DNA of 64,000 nt from CAWHJB01 sp963698715 (GTDB lineage Bacteria; Chloroflexota; Anaerolineae; Anaerolineales; UBA4823): the NCBI GenBank assembly GCA_963698715.1, contig CAVORW010000004.1:372001-436000 (forward strand), written 5' to 3'. This document shows positions 36,048 through 45,708 of the stretch, in pieces (position 1 is the stretch's first letter; each line of letters opens with the position of its first letter). The position numbers and the translations under genes were made by a program. Under the pieces are notes generated by a model that was not told the origin of the DNA, made no database searches, and worked only from the letters and a program-made list of their open reading frames with translations.

Positions 36048-37664
36048 ATGGATGCCAAATCAATCGCTCATCGATTTACACCAACAATGGTGTTAACCTT
36101 ATGGATCGGCATTGCTATTTTGTTCGGACTTGCCTACACACAATCTCCATTGTATGAAGGCAACCAGAACACCAAATTTCTCCATGGCCTGGCTCGAGCA
36201 GGTACAGGTTACCTGCAAGATGATTGGCTGGCAAACACCGTCGATCCTCTACCGGTATTTTCAGGCCTAGTTGCTATAACCGCTCTCATTAATCCCAACC
36301 TGTTTTATCTGGAATACTTCATCATGTTTGGGATCTACGTGTTCAGCCTGTGGGGCATCTTAACACTTTTTTCAAATGCCCAGAAGAACCTGACCAAACA
36401 GGTACTATTTCTGGGACTGATATTTCTTTACCACGCCCAATACATTTTGTGGTGGGTCAACAGGGAATACGGGCTTGATTTGAGCTTACTGCACAACGGG
36501 GTAGCTTTGCAGTACATGCTAGGCCTAGAGTTCCAGACCAATGTTTTCGGCGTGCTGTTGTTGCTCTCAATCTACTTGTTTCTTCGGCAGCACTATATCT
36601 GGTCAATTGTGCTAATCGGTGTATCGGCGATCTTCCACCCGGCCTATCTGTTCAGCAGCGCATTGCTGACAAGCGCATATGGTTTGATCCTCTTTTGGAA
36701 AAACTTACATGCCTCGGAAGCGGAAAATAAACGATCTCTTCCGGTTATCTGGCATGCAGCCCGACAACCGGTCGTCCTAGGTGCAATTGCCCTGATTTTG
36801 GTGCTGCCCGTCATCATTTATAACCAGACTGCACTGGCGGCCACATCACCCGAGACCTATGCCCAAGCCATGCACCTGCTAGTGTACGAACGGATCCCCC
36901 ACCACTCATTACTCGCGGTCTGGCTAGGCACCAGTGCCTATATTCAAATCGGGATCATCCTGGTTGGAATATTGTTGGCACGTAAATCCAGATTGGGGGT
37001 GATTATGCTGGTTTTATTCATCAGCGCAGCGATTCTTTCGGTGGTTCAGATGGTTACAGGCAGCTTAACACTGGCAGCCATTGCTCCCTGGCGGGTATCT
37101 GTGCTGCTCGTTCCATTGTCCACTGCAATCATTCTGGCTGCTGTGGCGTCTCGGGTTGTAGATCTCCTGCGGCTGGATCAACCCTGGCTACGTCCAATTA
37201 CGGTTAGCGTGGTATTGCTGATGATAGCTGCTCTAGCCTATAGTGGAAATAAGCTGCAGCAAACGTATGGAACCAGTTTCCGGGATAAACGGGTCACCGA
37301 CATGATGGACTTTGTAAGCAAGACCAAAAAGCCTGGTGAACTGTATTTGATTCCTCCGAAAGAACCGGACCTAAACAACTTTCGGATCTATACAGGCGCT
37401 CCTATATTTATCAACTGGAAATCTCACCCCTATAAAGATACCGACGTGTTGGAATGGTATCATCGCGTTCAAGTTTCCCTGGATTTTTATGATGCCCAAT
37501 TTAGCGATCCAACCAGAGCTTGTGTATTATTGGATGAGATCGTTCAGCAATACGGGGTCACGGATGTGGTCGTTAAACGTAAGGATGCTGAATTAACCTG
37601 CGACTTCGTCCATCCCACATATGTTGAAACCAAATTCACTGTGTTTGCCGTTGATCGTCCCTAG
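36048..37664 (+). CDS. Polytopic membrane protein, first of a tandem pair
   Basis: A 538-residue protein with about eleven hydrophobic helices and a soluble C-terminal segment of about 110 residues. The first loop has YTQSPLYEGNQNTKFLHGLA and WLANTVDPLP; the C-terminal part has PPKEPDLNNFRIYTG and NWKSHPYKD. Both are repeated almost exactly in the next gene, so the pair arose by duplication. I do not know the function; an acidic first external loop plus many helices would fit a GT-C-type transferase or a polymerase. AGGA precedes the ATG. Confidence 0.65.
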   Translation: MDAKSIAHRFTPTMVLTLWIGIAILFGLAYTQSPLYEGNQNTKFLHGLARAGTGYLQDDWLANTVDPLPVFSGLVAITALINPNLFYLEYFIMFGIYVFSLWGILTLFSNAQKNLTKQVLFLGLIFLYHAQYILWWVNREYGLDLSLLHNGVALQYMLGLEFQTNVFGVLLLLSIYLFLRQHYIWSIVLIGVSAIFHPAYLFSSALLTSAYGLILFWKNLHASEAENKRSLPVIWHAARQPVVLGAIALILVLPVIIYNQTALAATSPETYAQAMHLLVYERIPHHSLLAVWLGTSAYIQIGIILVGILLARKSRLGVIMLVLFISAAILSVVQMVTGSLTLAAIAPWRVSVLLVPLSTAIILAAVASRVVDLLRLDQPWLRPITVSVVLLMIAALAYSGNKLQQTYGTSFRDKRVTDMMDFVSKTKKPGELYLIPPKEPDLNNFRIYTGAPIFINWKSHPYKDTDVLEWYHRVQVSLDFYDAQFSDPTRACVLLDEIVQQYGVTDVVVKRKDAELTCDFVHPTYVETKFTVFAVDRP

Positions 37665-37797
37665 CTGCACAGCTACCACTCCTGCGTAAGCCTATTGGCA
37701 CTGTCGCATCTCTGGTTTAAAACTGGTAACCAACCTGAAATCCTCTCAGACTGAGACCGAAGTTCGTAACCAATCATCGAGTAACCGCTCACCCAGG

Positions 37798-39366
37798 TTG
37801 CTGCAGTCTTTGGTTCTTTGGGGACTGGCGAGCCTGACTTTTGGGACTGCTTACACCCAGAGTATTCTGTATGAGGGCAACCAGAACACGAAATTTCTGC
37901 ACGGTCTGGCAGAGTATATCGGATACCTGAAGGACGACTGGTTGGCACGCACCATCGACCCGCTGCCAGCTTTCACTTTCCTGATCCGGCTGACTTATCC
38001 AATCAACCAAAGTTTGTTCTATGCTTATTACATCCTGTTGATGGGTGTCTACCTGTACAGCATTTTAGGGATCGCCTTTTATCTCTTTAAAGTTCAAAAT
38101 TTCTCGGCCCGCCTGTACATTTTTGCCATTTCACTGATCCTGCATTCTCGCTGGTTTCTGGTGACAACCCAAAATCAGCGTGGGCTGGATCTGGAGTTTT
38201 TACATAGCGGAGTTGCCGGACAGTACCTGCTCGGACTGGAATTTCAAAACAGCGCATTCGGGGTGTTTGTACTGCTCTCGATCCTGCTTTTCCTGCGCCG
38301 CAATTATATCTGGGCCATCTTGGCAATTTCGGTTGCCAATATCTTCCACTCGGCCTACTTGCTTAGTTCAGCGTTGATCATTCTGGCCTTTTTGGGGGTG
38401 CTTTGGTGGGAGAAGCTTCAAGAGCAAAAACAGGCTCAGGGCTTTACACCTGCCCTGACCATCCGAGCGGCTATAAAACCTTTCCTGCTAGGCCTGTTTG
38501 CCCTGGTATTTGTCATCCCTGTGCTGGCATACAATCAGGTCTACCTCGGTTCTACCTCCCCAAAGATGTGGGCCGAATCGATGAATATCCTGGTCCATTA
38601 TCGCATCCCCCATCATTCGCTGCCGGAAGTCTGGCTGGGTGCAACAGCGGTAATCCAATTCGGGATTATCCTGATTGGGGTGGCACTGAGCTGGAAATCA
38701 CGCCTGTTTCCGGTGATGCTATCCCTATTGGCTGGCGGGCTGGCGCTGACCATGGTACAGATCGCCACCCGGAGCGACAGCCTGGCTGCCCTGGCACCCT
38801 GGCGAGTATCAGTCTTGCTGGTGCCAGTCTCAACCACTCTGCTGGTGGCCTGGCTGATCCATCTCCTCTTTAAACTACAAGATCGATGGCTGCCTCAATT
38901 GCAGCTGATTTTCATCCCTCTGGCCCTGACCGGAATCCTAGTTTACACCTACGGCGGCATTCAACTCGAGCAGTCTTACGATTCGAGCTTTAAAAACCAG
39001 AAGGTTGTGGCATTGATGGATTTTGTCATCCAGCAGCGCAGCGAAATGCAGGTTTATCTTGTTCCGCCCAAAGAATCCGACTTTGATGATTTTCGCATCT
39101 ATACCGGTGTACCGCTGTATATCAACTGGAAGTCTCATCCGTATAAGGATATCGAGCTGGTTGAATGGTACCGCCGGGTTCAGACTGCCTCCGAATTTTA
39201 TGCTGCCGGCCCGGCTGTCCAATGCCAGATGCTGAGGGATCTGAGTGCTCAGGCGGGTATAAGCCACGTCATTTTGAAAGGCAAAGAAGCCACCCTGGCC
39301 TGTGGTTTCAGCCGCGAGATTTATCGCGAGCAAAACTACGTCATTTACAGTGTAAATCTACCATGA
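37798..39366 (+). CDS. Polytopic membrane protein, second of the tandem pair; start uncertain
   Basis: At least 522 residues, similar to the preceding gene product throughout: YTQSILYEGNQNTKFLHGL, WLARTIDPLP, PPKESDFDDFRIYTG and NWKSHPYKD. The first usable standard start is TTG at 37798, but the same frame is open back to 37690 with no ATG or GTG. Alignment without gaps to its twin, which starts 17 codons before the shared LW pair, would place the start near 37765, where only sense codons stand; a CTG lies at 37735. The true start is either TTG 37798 or a rare codon. Function as for its twin is unknown. It overlaps the next gene by 4 bases. Confidence 0.65.
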   Translation: MLQSLVLWGLASLTFGTAYTQSILYEGNQNTKFLHGLAEYIGYLKDDWLARTIDPLPAFTFLIRLTYPINQSLFYAYYILLMGVYLYSILGIAFYLFKVQNFSARLYIFAISLILHSRWFLVTTQNQRGLDLEFLHSGVAGQYLLGLEFQNSAFGVFVLLSILLFLRRNYIWAILAISVANIFHSAYLLSSALIILAFLGVLWWEKLQEQKQAQGFTPALTIRAAIKPFLLGLFALVFVIPVLAYNQVYLGSTSPKMWAESMNILVHYRIPHHSLPEVWLGATAVIQFGIILIGVALSWKSRLFPVMLSLLAGGLALTMVQIATRSDSLAALAPWRVSVLLVPVSTTLLVAWLIHLLFKLQDRWLPQLQLIFIPLALTGILVYTYGGIQLEQSYDSSFKNQKVVALMDFVIQQRSEMQVYLVPPKESDFDDFRIYTGVPLYINWKSHPYKDIELVEWYRRVQTASEFYAAGPAVQCQMLRDLSAQAGISHVILKGKEATLACGFSREIYREQNYVIYSVNLP

Positions 39367-40250
39367 GTCCCTTTACACCTCCCTGCCCCCTTTGTACCAG
39401 CATGCATAGCCGCATATTTGACCGGCGCCAGTTCCGCAACCAAATTGTTACAAACCGAATTTGTGCCAACTGCGGATTGGTCTACCAGTCGCCGCGCATG
39501 TCGGACGATGAGCTGGTAGAGTTCTACCAGCAAGAATACCGCCAGCTGTATCAAGGGTCTGAAGGTCCCAACCCCAAAGATCTGGCAGTCCAGCGCGGCC
39601 GAGCCAATAACCTGGCAAAGTTTGCTCACCATTACGTTACAGGTGCAGGTAGGCATCTGGATATTGGTTGCTCAGCCGGATTGCTGCTGCAACGTTTGCA
39701 GCTGGAGCTCAATTGTGAACCGGTAGGGGTTGAGCCGGGCCAGGCATACCGGGTTTATGCCCAGCAACAAGGGCTGATGGTGTACCCTTCAATAGCTGCT
39801 CTTTCAGAAGCCAATGAGCCGGCCTTCGATCTAATCAGCATGGCCCATGTCTTGGAGCACATTGGCAACCCCGTAGAATATCTGGGTGATTTACGCCAGA
39901 CACACCAGAATCCCCAAGGCTGGCTGCTGATCGAGGTGCCAAACCTATACGCTCACGACAGTTTCGAAATTGCACATCTGGTGTCTTACAGTCCGCATAC
40001 ACTGACCCAGGTCTTGAAGCGGGCAGGTTATCAGATCGTGTCCTTAAAGCAGCATGGGCAGCCGCGTTCGGAGCTCATTCCACTTTATTTGACCGCTCTA
40101 GCCAGGCCGGTTCAAGAGGAATTATCTTCCCAACCCGAACCAGAGCGCAATGTTGAGCGCCGCCGCCGGCTGGGGCTGCTCCACCGTCATCTCCTCACGC
40201 GAATATCGCCAAATAAAGCCTGGGTCCCGATCAAACTGCCCGAGGATTGA
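39363..40250 (+). CDS. SAM-dependent methyltransferase with N-terminal zinc ribbon
   Basis: A 295-residue protein. Four cysteines (C8, C11, C34, C37) form a rubredoxin-like zinc ribbon, then a class I methyltransferase fold follows with HLDIGCSAGLLLQRL (motif I, about residue 97), VGVEPG and AHVLEHIGNP. This arrangement is common in methyltransferases of antibiotic and glycan loci. The ATG at 39363 overlaps the upstream stop; the frame continues further upstream only inside the membrane protein gene. Confidence 0.83.
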   Translation: MSPFTPPCPLCTSMHSRIFDRRQFRNQIVTNRICANCGLVYQSPRMSDDELVEFYQQEYRQLYQGSEGPNPKDLAVQRGRANNLAKFAHHYVTGAGRHLDIGCSAGLLLQRLQLELNCEPVGVEPGQAYRVYAQQQGLMVYPSIAALSEANEPAFDLISMAHVLEHIGNPVEYLGDLRQTHQNPQGWLLIEVPNLYAHDSFEIAHLVSYSPHTLTQVLKRAGYQIVSLKQHGQPRSELIPLYLTALARPVQEELSSQPEPERNVERRRRLGLLHRHLLTRISPNKAWVPIKLPED

Positions 40251-40255
40251 TCTGA

Positions 40256-41162
40256 ATGCCTTTCCTGACGATCTTTAGCGCGCCAAAATCTTTTAACAAT
40301 CCGCACATAGCCACCATCCAGCGCAATGCCATTCAATCCTGGATGCATCTCGATCCCGATGTGGAAATTTTCCTCGTAGGGGATGAGTCTGGCATGTCTG
40401 AGGTTGCGAATGAATTCCGCTTACGGCAGCTCCCAAATGTCAGGCGTAACGAGGCCGGTACGCCTCGGGTTGATTCTATTTTCGACCTGGCTCGCGAGGC
40501 CAGCACAAGTCCCTTCCTGGCCTATGTCAATGCCGATATATTGCTCCTGCCAGAAATTATCCGCACCACTCAGCAAGTAGCCAGCCAGGCAGAACGATTC
40601 CTTATAATTGGCCAGCGTTGGGATTTGGATATCCGCCAGACGCTCGATTTTGGCCCAAACTGGGACCAGGAGCTGATTGCCCGAACTCGACAAGAAGGTC
40701 ATTTGCACGCCCCAGCTGGCAGTGATTACTTTGTTTTCCCCCGATCAATGTTTGTTGAAATGCCAGAATTTGCAATCGGCCGCGCTGGCTGGGATAACTG
40801 GATGATTTATCATGCCCGCCGTTTAGGACTGCCGGTCAGTAGATGCAACTCCTTCATTGACCGTTATCCATCAAAACCACGACTACAATCATCTGCCGGG
40901 CGGCAAACCTCATTACAACCATGCTGAATCCCGGAAAAATGAAGCCCTTGCGGGAGGATCCGATAATCTCTATATGGTTCTGGACAGCGATAAACAGTTG
41001 ATTCGCGGCAAAATACGACCACCGCGCTGGAGCTTGGTCCGGACCCTGCGCCAGGCCGAAGTCTGGCTGACCTCCCGTGAGAACAAACGCGGCAGGTTAA
41101 ACAAATCTCTGGCACGCAAACTGCGCCGCCTGCGGCGCAAACTATCTGGCTCTCTGACCTGA
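40256..41162 (+). pseudogene. Glycosyltransferase-like gene broken by a frameshift
   Basis: The first frame (40256-40927) gives a GT-A-like protein with YVNADILLLPEI and GSDYFVFPRSMF; after LGLPV it runs into an unrelated tail. The natural continuation is in the next frame: VDATPSLTVIHQNHDY, then LPGGKPHYNHA, up to a stop at 41162. The two parts join if one base is removed, or two added, around 40835-40839. The combined product would have about 300 residues, a typical length. There is no homopolymer at the site. It is either a true mutation, a sequencing or assembly error, or a recoding event. Five similar transferase genes surround it, so loss may be tolerated. Confidence 0.75.
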
Positions 41163-41172
41163 GGAGTTAAGC

Positions 41173-42147
41173 ATGCGCGTCGGCCAGAATCCCGCCAAGG
41201 CGATCACCCATGTCCCCAAGCCACAGCGAGTAACCGTAGCAATTGTCTCATATATTCCTTTTCTGGGCGGCTATTATGCCCAAAGCCTGGATGTCCTGCG
41301 AGCCTGCCTGGAAAGCCTGTGGACCAGCACCCGCGAGCCTTATGACCTGCTGGTATTCGATAATGCCAGCTGCCCAGAAGTACGCAATTATCTGACCAGC
41401 GCTCAAGAGCAGGGGAAAATCCAATACTTGCTACTATCCAGTCAGAATGTTGGCAAAGGTGGAGCCTGGAATCTAATCTTCCAGGGTGCGCCCGGTGAAG
41501 TAATCGCTTACAGCGACAGCGATGTCCGTTTTTATGCTGGCTGGTTGACCCAAACCCTGAAAATTCTGGATACATATCCAAATACCGGCATGGTTACCGC
41601 TCGTCCGATGCGCACTCCAGAGGCTTTTTATACCAAAACGCTGGACTGGGCAAACCAGACGCCTGAAGTGCAAATCGAGAAGCTGTGCTACATTCCCTGG
41701 GAAGTTTACCTGGAGCACGTGATCAGCCTGGGAACTTCTGAAGAGCAAGCCCGCCAGTGGTACGACTCCCGCCAGGATTGGCGGGTGACCTATCAGGGCG
41801 TGCAAGCCATCATCGGAGCCGCCCATTTCCAGTTCACGGTCCTTAAACAACGCATTCAACCGTTCTTGCCGTTTCATATGGACCGTCCAATGGGCCAGGT
41901 CCGCACGCTGGACGAGCAGCTAAATCAGGCCGGACTGTTGCGCCTGACAACCTGCGACCCGTTAGTCAAACATATGGGCAATCGTTTAGACGGGCCGTCA
42001 CCTTCCATTCAGGCTGCTGCCTTGGCCTCTGGTTCGAGCAGGTTTTGGCAGCTGCCGATCATAAGACGATCGCTGTTAAACCTGTACGACCGCATCTTCC
42101 GGCTTTACTACGACACTCAGCCCCAACGCACAGATCAGGATAGTTGA
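41173..42147 (+). CDS. GT2-family glycosyltransferase, first of a tandem pair
   Basis: A 324-residue GT-A enzyme. The N-terminus has VAIVSYIPF, LLVFDNASCPEV, and the metal-binding DXD is SDSDVRFYAGW (about residue 115). The opening MRVGQNPAKAI is nearly the same as MRTGKNPAKAG of the next gene. The helix-rich C-terminus lacks membrane segments. It probably adds one sugar of the repeat. GAGGAG precedes the ATG. Confidence 0.85.
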   Translation: MRVGQNPAKAITHVPKPQRVTVAIVSYIPFLGGYYAQSLDVLRACLESLWTSTREPYDLLVFDNASCPEVRNYLTSAQEQGKIQYLLLSSQNVGKGGAWNLIFQGAPGEVIAYSDSDVRFYAGWLTQTLKILDTYPNTGMVTARPMRTPEAFYTKTLDWANQTPEVQIEKLCYIPWEVYLEHVISLGTSEEQARQWYDSRQDWRVTYQGVQAIIGAAHFQFTVLKQRIQPFLPFHMDRPMGQVRTLDEQLNQAGLLRLTTCDPLVKHMGNRLDGPSPSIQAAALASGSSRFWQLPIIRRSLLNLYDRIFRLYYDTQPQRTDQDS

Positions 42148-42196
42148 TAGACTTAAATTCGGGTAAGCTCAGTATGACACGAAGGATGTTGTAAGG

Positions 42197-43216
42197 ATGA
42201 GAACCGGAAAAAACCCCGCTAAAGCCGGAATTCAGGCCTACCAGCCGCAGGAATTGGGTGTGGCAGTTATTGTTTATATCCCATTTACCGAGGGCTACTT
42301 CGAACATTCGCTGGAAATATTGTATTACCAGATCGAAAGCCTGCAGGCTGCAACTCCTCGCAAGTATGACCTTTTGCTTTTCGATAATGGCAGCTGCCCA
42401 CAGGCAGTAGCCCAATTGAAACAGCTGCACGATAAAAACAAGATCGATTGGTTGATGCTCTCACAGCACAACCTGGGTAAAGCCGGAGCCTGGAACTGGA
42501 TCTTCGCAGCCATGCCCAACCCGTTGATCTGTTACGCCGATTCAGATGTCTTATTCCGTCCAGGCTGGCTGGAATCCAGCCTGGAGATCATGGAAGCATT
42601 CCCGCAGGCAGGGATGGTTGCAGCCCAGCCCAATTTTTTTGATGTCATGCAAGGGGATGGAAAAGCCCACCTGAATTTGGAAGGCGATTCTCAGTTCCAA
42701 CTAGAAGACTACTGGCCTGAAAAGGCTGTCATCGATGAGTATTGTTACGGAATTGGAGCAGATGCTGAGCTGGCAGCCCCTTTTTATGCAAACCCGCTTC
42801 CCTCGATCCTGAACCGTAAGAGCCGTGTCCGGGCAGTGATTGGCGCTTCACATATGCAATTTCTAACCAGGCGTGAAGTGGCGCGCCAGCTGGTTCCTCT
42901 GCCAGCTACCAAAGGTCTGCTGCGAGCCGAGACAATGTCCCTAGACTACAAGATGGATGCCCTCGGCTACCAGCACCTATCCACGCTCCAGCCATATGTC
43001 TTCCATATGGGCAATACAGTCAACGACCGTCTGCTGAAAGAATTAAGTAGTCTCCTCAAAAATGCCCCTGCTGGCCAAGTACATGAATCTAAAGGGCCGC
43101 ACCCGAAGACTGGCCTACAGAAGCTGATCGCCCGGCTGGCGAGAAACCCACGTGCGAATCGTTTCTTCTTGCGAGTCTATAACCTGCTCTTCCAGTCGCT
43201 GTATGCCGACGGATAG
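42197..43216 (+). CDS. GT2-family glycosyltransferase, second of the tandem pair
   Basis: A 339-residue paralogue of the upstream gene product, sharing the N-terminus, LLFDNGSCPQA, LGKAGAWNWIF and the DXD in YADSDVLFRPGW. GASHMQFLTRREV near residue 217 corresponds to the GAAHFQFTVLKQR of the twin. The divergence of the rest suggests an old duplication with different donors or acceptors. Ribosome site AAGG is close to the ATG. Confidence 0.85.
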   Translation: MRTGKNPAKAGIQAYQPQELGVAVIVYIPFTEGYFEHSLEILYYQIESLQAATPRKYDLLLFDNGSCPQAVAQLKQLHDKNKIDWLMLSQHNLGKAGAWNWIFAAMPNPLICYADSDVLFRPGWLESSLEIMEAFPQAGMVAAQPNFFDVMQGDGKAHLNLEGDSQFQLEDYWPEKAVIDEYCYGIGADAELAAPFYANPLPSILNRKSRVRAVIGASHMQFLTRREVARQLVPLPATKGLLRAETMSLDYKMDALGYQHLSTLQPYVFHMGNTVNDRLLKELSSLLKNAPAGQVHESKGPHPKTGLQKLIARLARNPRANRFFLRVYNLLFQSLYADG

Positions 43217-43274
43217 GCTTGCTGTCCTTGCCCTTCCAGGATTTTTTGATTGAGCTGGGGCCGAGAGTTCGTTT

Positions 43275-44123
43275 ATGAAACCATTGATTTTAGACTTGTT
43301 GATTTGCCCGCAATGCCAGGGTAGATTGACAGGCCAAACCGACGCGTTGATTTGCCTGGACTGTGGGCAACCTGTTTCGATGATCGACCATATCCCGGCA
43401 TTTACGACCCCGCCCAGCGGCATACAGCCCTCCAAAAAGCTGGTGCGCGGACCAGAAATGGGGACTCCCTGGCGCCAGGCGAACTGGTTGTTCCTCGAGC
43501 GCCAGCTTGCCCGGCTGGATGAGCAGTCCCGCATACTGGATGTGGGCGCGGGCCGTGGCGATTTCGACGCTCTGCTCTTCAAACGGCAGGTGGTTGCTCT
43601 GGATATCTATCCCTACCCCGAAGTAGATATCGTCTGTGATCTGACCCAGAGTAACCCTTTTAAACCTGGCTGTTTTGATGCCATTTTGTTGATGAATGTC
43701 CTGGAGCACGTATACGACACCCAGGGGTTTATAGCCTCATTATCCCGGCTTCTCAAACCCGGCGGACTGCTGATCGTGGCGATACCCTTCATGGTGAAAA
43801 TGCACCAGGTGCCGGTTGATTTCGTTCGCCTGACAGAATTCAGCTTAATCCGGTTGGGCCTGGATCATGGCCTGAGGATGGATGAGCTCGAAGGCTACTA
43901 TGATCCAATTTTTTTCCTGGCGGAGGGCACAGGCAACTTGCGCAATGCGTATTTACCCACTCTCAACAGGGGCGGGCGTCTGATGGCCCGAGTTCTGCTT
44001 GACGGCATTCAAATCCTCGCAGATGGATTAACGCGTTTGATCGGCCCTGGACGCGCTATGCCCCCGACAGACACGCGCAGCCTGGCGCCTACTGGCTACC
44101 AGGTGGTTTATCGAAAAACTTGA
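43275..44123 (+). CDS. SAM-dependent methyltransferase with Trm112-like zinc ribbon
   Basis: A 282-residue protein. C11, C14, C27 and C30 form a Trm112-type zinc ribbon. The methyltransferase core has ILDVGAGRGDFDAL (about residue 78), a LDIYPYPEVDIVCDL step and LMNVLEHVYDT. Such proteins are common in polysaccharide loci and probably methylate a sugar. 58 bases separate it from the GT2 gene. Confidence 0.83.
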   Translation: MKPLILDLLICPQCQGRLTGQTDALICLDCGQPVSMIDHIPAFTTPPSGIQPSKKLVRGPEMGTPWRQANWLFLERQLARLDEQSRILDVGAGRGDFDALLFKRQVVALDIYPYPEVDIVCDLTQSNPFKPGCFDAILLMNVLEHVYDTQGFIASLSRLLKPGGLLIVAIPFMVKMHQVPVDFVRLTEFSLIRLGLDHGLRMDELEGYYDPIFFLAEGTGNLRNAYLPTLNRGGRLMARVLLDGIQILADGLTRLIGPGRAMPPTDTRSLAPTGYQVVYRKT

Positions 44124-44274
44124 CTATCCGCCAGTATTTTTTAGATGTAATTGCTTAGTTGCCGGTAGATTTGTTCTGTCAATAGCACCTTTTGGGCGTA
44201 CTCCTAAATAGATGCTACCCATCTCCATGCCATTCTGTGTGTTTCAATTCAAAGAGGAGAATTTCCAAGTCTTT

Positions 44275-45708
44275 ATGAGTTCAAAGCGAGTTTTTATCAG
44301 CGCTGATCATGGGCTGGCAGTATTTTATTTTTTACAAAGCGAAGTTATCACCAGCCTGCTGGAAGCCGGCATCGAAGTGGTGGTCCTGACTGAAGACAAT
44401 TCAAAGGACCTGATCGAGAGCCGCTTCGGGCAGCCCGGGCTGGTCGTGGAAGGATTGCGCCTGGATCAGATCCAGAAATACATCCGCCAGGAGTCGCCTA
44501 CCTTCCAGTGGTGGCTGGACTTCTTGCGGCGGGCTGGTTCCGGCGGGGCCGCCAACCTGGCTGTTGTGGACAGTTATATTCAACAAGTTAAAAGTGAAGC
44601 CCATGCCAGGCGTCGCAGATTGTTTCCAGTGATGGAGGCCGCCGCCAGTCTGCTGCGCAGGTCGAAAACAGCACGGCAGGCTCTGGTTCGTTACCAGAAT
44701 CACTTCACCCCTGCCATCTACGACGACCTGTTTAATAAATACCGACCTAACCTCGTCATAGCAGCTTCGCCCGGTTTTCGGCAAGACCGGTATTTGCTGC
44801 GCTCAGCCAGGGTCCACAACATACCGACTGCTGCGGCGATTATCAGCTGGGATAGCTCCAGCAGCTACGGCCTACCAGGCGCTGAAGTTGACTGGATCAC
44901 CTGCTGGTCTGAAATTCAGAAAAGGGAATTGATGCTGGGTGCAGATTGGGACCCTGAACGAATCAATGTCGGCGGCATGCCCCCCTACGATGGCTATGTC
45001 CGCCAGGAATGGCTGATGCCCCGTGAAGAATACTTCAACCTGCATGGTCTCGATCTTGAGCGCAAACTGCTTTCTTATGCCAGCAGTTTTGTCAGCTGGT
45101 CACCCAACCTGCAAAATGTTGAAGCACTGGTCAATCTGGTCGTCTCGGATGAATTGATCCAGCCCAGCCAGCTCCTGATTCGCCTGCACCCTATTCATAT
45201 GGACGGGCATTATGTCGTGGAGGCCAACCGCATTCGTCAGCTGGCCCAGCAACATCCCCACGTTCACGTCGTAGAGCCAGTCCCATTGGGAGACCTGGGG
45301 CATTACTCTGGCGAAGACATGGTTGAAAAAACCTCAATGATGGCTCATTCCAATATTTTCCTGACCGTTTATTCAACTATGTGCGTGGAAGCCTCCTTCC
45401 AGGAGCGGGCGATTGTGAGCGTGTGCATCGATTCAAATACCGGCTGGCCTGGCAAATATTGGGTGCCAATGTCCCGCATCGGTGTCTGGCCCACACATTC
45501 GCGCTTTCGTGATTCGGGCGCTGGCCGGGTGGCATTGAATCAGACCGAGTTGCGGGATGCCATAAACGGTTATCTGGCCGATCCTCAGGCCGATCTCGAA
45601 GCCCAGCGCCGCTTCCTGGCCCAGGAATGCACCTTTCTCGATGGCAGTTCGGGACGCCGAACCGGGCAATACTTCCTCAGCTTGCTGGAGAATAGAAATG
45701 GCGGATGA
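44275..45708 (+). CDS. Capsule-type GT-B transferase, second of three
   Basis: About 477 residues, cytosolic. It begins KRVFISADHGLAVFYF, and the second half has LIRLHPIHMDGHY (about residue 302) and, near 365, HSNIFLTVYSTMCVEASF followed by RAIVSV, the nucleotide-binding side of CDP-glycerol/capsule-type GT-B enzymes. It may transfer an acidic sugar or polyol phosphate; the donor is unknown. The frame opens at 44212, but the ATG at 44275 starts the conserved part; GAGGAG lies rather far (about 16 bases) before it. It overlaps the sulfotransferase gene by 11 bases. Confidence 0.68.
   Translation: MSSKRVFISADHGLAVFYFLQSEVITSLLEAGIEVVVLTEDNSKDLIESRFGQPGLVVEGLRLDQIQKYIRQESPTFQWWLDFLRRAGSGGAANLAVVDSYIQQVKSEAHARRRRLFPVMEAAASLLRRSKTARQALVRYQNHFTPAIYDDLFNKYRPNLVIAASPGFRQDRYLLRSARVHNIPTAAAIISWDSSSSYGLPGAEVDWITCWSEIQKRELMLGADWDPERINVGGMPPYDGYVRQEWLMPREEYFNLHGLDLERKLLSYASSFVSWSPNLQNVEALVNLVVSDELIQPSQLLIRLHPIHMDGHYVVEANRIRQLAQQHPHVHVVEPVPLGDLGHYSGEDMVEKTSMMAHSNIFLTVYSTMCVEASFQERAIVSVCIDSNTGWPGKYWVPMSRIGVWPTHSRFRDSGAGRVALNQTELRDAINGYLADPQADLEAQRRFLAQECTFLDGSSGRRTGQYFLSLLENRNGG

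Noticed and set aside
40857..41162. Small separate gene of 101 codons behind the GT-A-like gene
   Set aside because: Its sequence (VIHQNHDY, LPGGKPHYNHA) is the natural C-terminus of the preceding protein, so it is one frameshifted gene.
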